Shown piece after piece: positions 62,226 to 64,000 of a DNA stretch of 64,000 nt (its first letter is position 1; each line of letters starts with the position of its first letter). The notes under the pieces are model-generated. The model did not search any database, had not been told where the DNA came from, and saw nothing but the letters and a program-made list of their open reading frames with translations. The position numbers were made by a program, and so were the translations under genes. The stretch is taken from the NCBI GenBank assembly GCA_035275065.1, contig DATENM010000063.1, positions 79,689 to 143,688 of the forward strand. Reading direction: 5' to 3'. The DNA is from Blastocatellia bacterium (GTDB lineage Bacteria > Acidobacteriota > Blastocatellia > UBA7656).

Positions 62226-63635
62226 TCAATGCGAGCGCGGGCCGCGCTTGAAAATCAAGATGTCCTCTTCGGGATAGACGCGCGTATCGCTCTGCGCTGC
62301 CGAAGAGAAGCGGCCCGTCTTCTTGTCTCTGGTGCTGACCAGGACGCGTGCCGGGACCTGGCGCACAATCTTTCGCTGCAACTCGAATCCCGACGCCAGA
62401 GCCATCTCGGAAAGCGCCGCCGATGTCGGGATGTTGATCCCGCGCTTAGTCGAATCGCCGATGATCAGGACGAGGTATTTGCCTCTTGCGGTGACGCGCG
62501 CCATCTCGCTGATGGCCGCCCGCATATCCTGAAAGTAATATCGCAGCGCCCGCACTTCTCGATCCACTGTACTGGCCACAGAGCCCTGACGCGGCGCGGC
62601 CAGCTGTGCTAATGCATGGTCTGCGGCTTTAGACCTTGTAGACAAACAGGCGCCATCGCCTTCACGGGCAGAAATGCCCTTTCCGCCGATGCAGGCATGG
62701 CGCAGATCACTCGACTCGATGAGATGATGTCTTTCAAACCACAGTTGCGTCAGTTGATGAAGTTCGAGGTACTGATAGCAGGTCGCGTAAGGCGGGCTGG
62801 TGACGATCAGGTCAAGATGGCCATCGCTCAGTGGCAAGCGTCGCGCATCTTGAAGCTCAAGGGCGCACAACGAGGAAACATCCGATGGGTTCAGGTGTGA
62901 GCCAGTCAAGTCCGTCCAGTAAAGATCATTGCGGCGGAGCATATCACGCACCTGGCGGCGGAAACTGTCCAGGGGGCCACTGAGAATCTTGGCGAGGTCT
63001 TTCTGCGGCTTGGTGCTGCCGCTCAGCCAGATCGAGCAGCCCCGCAGAATGTTAGAAAAGGCGCACAAGAAGAATGTGCGGTGAGCGGCGTTGCGCAACC
63101 TGGTAATCACGTGCAGCAATTGCTCCAGGGTCGCTCTGTAGGTAGTTGGAAACCAGTAAGCCAGCCGCTCTTCCGCGCTGGCTCGCGAAATGTCAATGGC
63201 CTGGATTGCGGATGTCTCAGCCGTTGTCAGCGCCCGCCGGCCAATCTGCGGCAAGCATTCGAGTCGTTGATCTAAGCGCCGCCAACATCTCTTAATCTCC
63301 TCGGAATCGACCGGATGACATTTCGCTCGGCTGATCAGCAGCGCCACCGGGTTAATGTCCGCTCCCCAGAAAGCCCGCCCGGTGCGCAAGGCTTCTATGC
63401 CGGTGGTTGCCGAACCGAGGAAGGGATCGCCGACCAGTGAATGAGCCGTTGAGTAGCCTTCAATCAGGCAGCGCACCAGTTGCGGAATGAACTTGGCCGG
63501 GTAGCGATGATAGCCATGCGGCCCCCACAGCGTCTGCGAGGGCTTCAGATTGGCGAATGACCAGTCCATTTCCGTATCCGGTTCTTTTTGTTCGTTCGCC
63601 TGGCTGTTCTCAGCCGATGCGTTTGATGCGAGCAT
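62226..63635 (-). CDS. DNA methyltransferase (TSPPY type)
   Basis: A 469-residue SAM-dependent DNA methyltransferase. HSLVGDPFLGSATTGIEALR near 65 is the SAM-binding motif and LDLIVTSPPYATCYQYLELH near 275 the catalytic TSPPY, which points to N4-cytosine (or N6-adenine) methylation. WGPHGYHRYPAKFIPQLVRC near 40 is a recurrent feature of this class. The ATG at 63635 follows AAAGG; a GTG at 63662 in frame is an alternative. No cognate restriction endonuclease is adjacent; the nuclease in the transcript is NurA with its HerA motor. It is the first gene of the upstream operon. Confidence 0.85.
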   Translation of the reverse strand: MLASNASAENSQANEQKEPDTEMDWSFANLKPSQTLWGPHGYHRYPAKFIPQLVRCLIEGYSTAHSLVGDPFLGSATTGIEALRTGRAFWGADINPVALLISRAKCHPVDSEEIKRCWRRLDQRLECLPQIGRRALTTAETSAIQAIDISRASAEERLAYWFPTTYRATLEQLLHVITRLRNAAHRTFFLCAFSNILRGCSIWLSGSTKPQKDLAKILSGPLDSFRRQVRDMLRRNDLYWTDLTGSHLNPSDVSSLCALELQDARRLPLSDGHLDLIVTSPPYATCYQYLELHQLTQLWFERHHLIESSDLRHACIGGKGISAREGDGACLSTRSKAADHALAQLAAPRQGSVASTVDREVRALRYYFQDMRAAISEMARVTARGKYLVLIIGDSTKRGINIPTSAALSEMALASGFELQRKIVRQVPARVLVSTRDKKTGRFSSAAQSDTRVYPEEDILIFKRGPRSH

Positions 63636-63811
63636 ACTCGTACCTTTCAATTGTGATGACACTGCAAAAGGCCTTGCTCAATTGCAAACTTCATATGGCC
63701 ATAAAACAACGGGCCTTCAGATAGACAATGACATTGGCCGTCTTGGGGCAATTTGCGCGAATGGCTTGAATTGCCCTGCTGGAACATCAGAACCAAGTGT
63801 TGGCTGGTTGG

Positions 63812-63839
63812 AGTATATAACTTCAATCTGAACTGTCAA
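63812..63839 (-). promoter_or_regulatory. Near-consensus sigma-70 promoter of the methyltransferase-HerA operon
   Basis: Minus strand TTGACA (63839-63834) and TATACT (63817-63812) with a 16-base spacer. Transcription leftward from ~63805 would leave a ~170-base leader before the methyltransferase start. It is the best promoter match in this region and has no other gene to serve. Confidence 0.65.
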
Positions 63840-63957
63840 CCTAATTGTTATGCAATATACCTTAGTACAGGACAAAAATGATCTTTGAAAATGCATAAAA
63901 GGCCACCGCAGCTTTATCCTTTTCAAGCACTGTAAAAACTTGAGGAGGAAAGCGACG

Positions 63958-64000
63958 ATGACCTCGATTCGCCCGCTTGAGCGAACCCTTGCTGACAATG
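63958..64000 (+). CDS. Start of a gene running off the right edge
   Basis: A plus-strand ATG at 63958 preceded by a strong GAGGAGGAAAG at ideal spacing. Only 14 residues are visible (MTSIRPLERTLADN), too few to assign a function. It is divergent from the methyltransferase operon, with ~300 bases between the two starts containing the leftward promoter. Confidence 0.6.
   Translation, partial: MTSIRPLERTLADN

Noticed and set aside
63717..63998. A 93-codon minus-strand frame at the right edge
   Set aside because: It covers the leftward promoter and the ribosome binding site of the divergent gene, and its composition is not protein-like.

Overview
The window is bacterial DNA of medium-high GC with dense, mostly minus-strand operons. 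No rRNA or complete tRNA is present, so the host cannot be fixed. The mix of a lipopeptide/exopolysaccharide-type locus, a giant RHS protein, VapBC, di-heme oxidoreductase, HerA-NurA and a very long type I-B CRISPR array would suit an Acidobacteriota (Blastocatellia-like) or similar soil genome. That assignment is inference of low to moderate confidence.

Region 1 (1-22.8 kb, all minus strand) is a biosynthetic locus. From right to left its first operon (22.7-16.8 kb) holds a small helical protein, two ferritin-like di-iron enzymes, a radical SAM enzyme, a fatty-acyl-AMP ligase, a SnoaL-like protein and a carrier protein. Several of these are coupled by 4-base start/stop overlaps. Next come a repeat-rich orphan protein, a MOSC protein, a KASIII-like enzyme, an AurF-like di-iron N-oxygenase, an acyl carrier protein, a PAS-PAS-GAF sensor protein, a carrier-alpha/beta-hydrolase fusion and a second alpha/beta hydrolase. 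Four GT4 glycosyltransferases and an SGNH-like membrane protein follow. The left end has a 2OG-Fe oxygenase, a haem-oxygenase-like di-iron oxidase and the start of an NRPS adenylation domain that leaves the window. Together they suggest activation of an acyl chain, loading on carrier proteins, heavy oxidative tailoring by at least four separate non-haem iron folds, and glycosylation or export-polymer assembly. The product is unknown.

Region 2 (22.8-37.9 kb) is accessory DNA with decayed pieces: a transposase remnant, a small gene with an in-frame stop, a MITE-like inverted repeat, an AlpA-type excisionase relic, a tRNA 3' fragment next to a possible integrase tail, a frameshifted M48 protease and the C-terminal end of an M20 peptidase. 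Intact genes include a di-heme oxidoreductase, a secreted beta-propeller-like protein, a HEPN (Apea-like) protein, a 1850-residue RHS polymorphic toxin with a possible immunity lipoprotein, an XRE regulator behind paired operators, and VapBC.

Region 3 (37.9-63.7 kb) is a defence island. A CRISPR array with 144 full repeats (my manual count) is followed by a leader and a complete type I-B operon (cas6-cas8b-cas7-cas5-cas3-cas4-cas1-cas2, minus strand). The repeat's reverse complement ends in ATTGAAAC, so the array is transcribed leftward from the leader next to cas2. Immediately upstream and co-directional is a second set: TSPPY-type DNA methyltransferase, sigma-70-like factor, small acidic protein, ImmA/IrrE-like metalloprotease, NurA, HerA and a second Cas6-like (Cmx6-type) protein, behind a near-consensus promoter at 63.8 kb. 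This second set is the best candidate here for an undescribed system. A divergent gene begins at the right edge.
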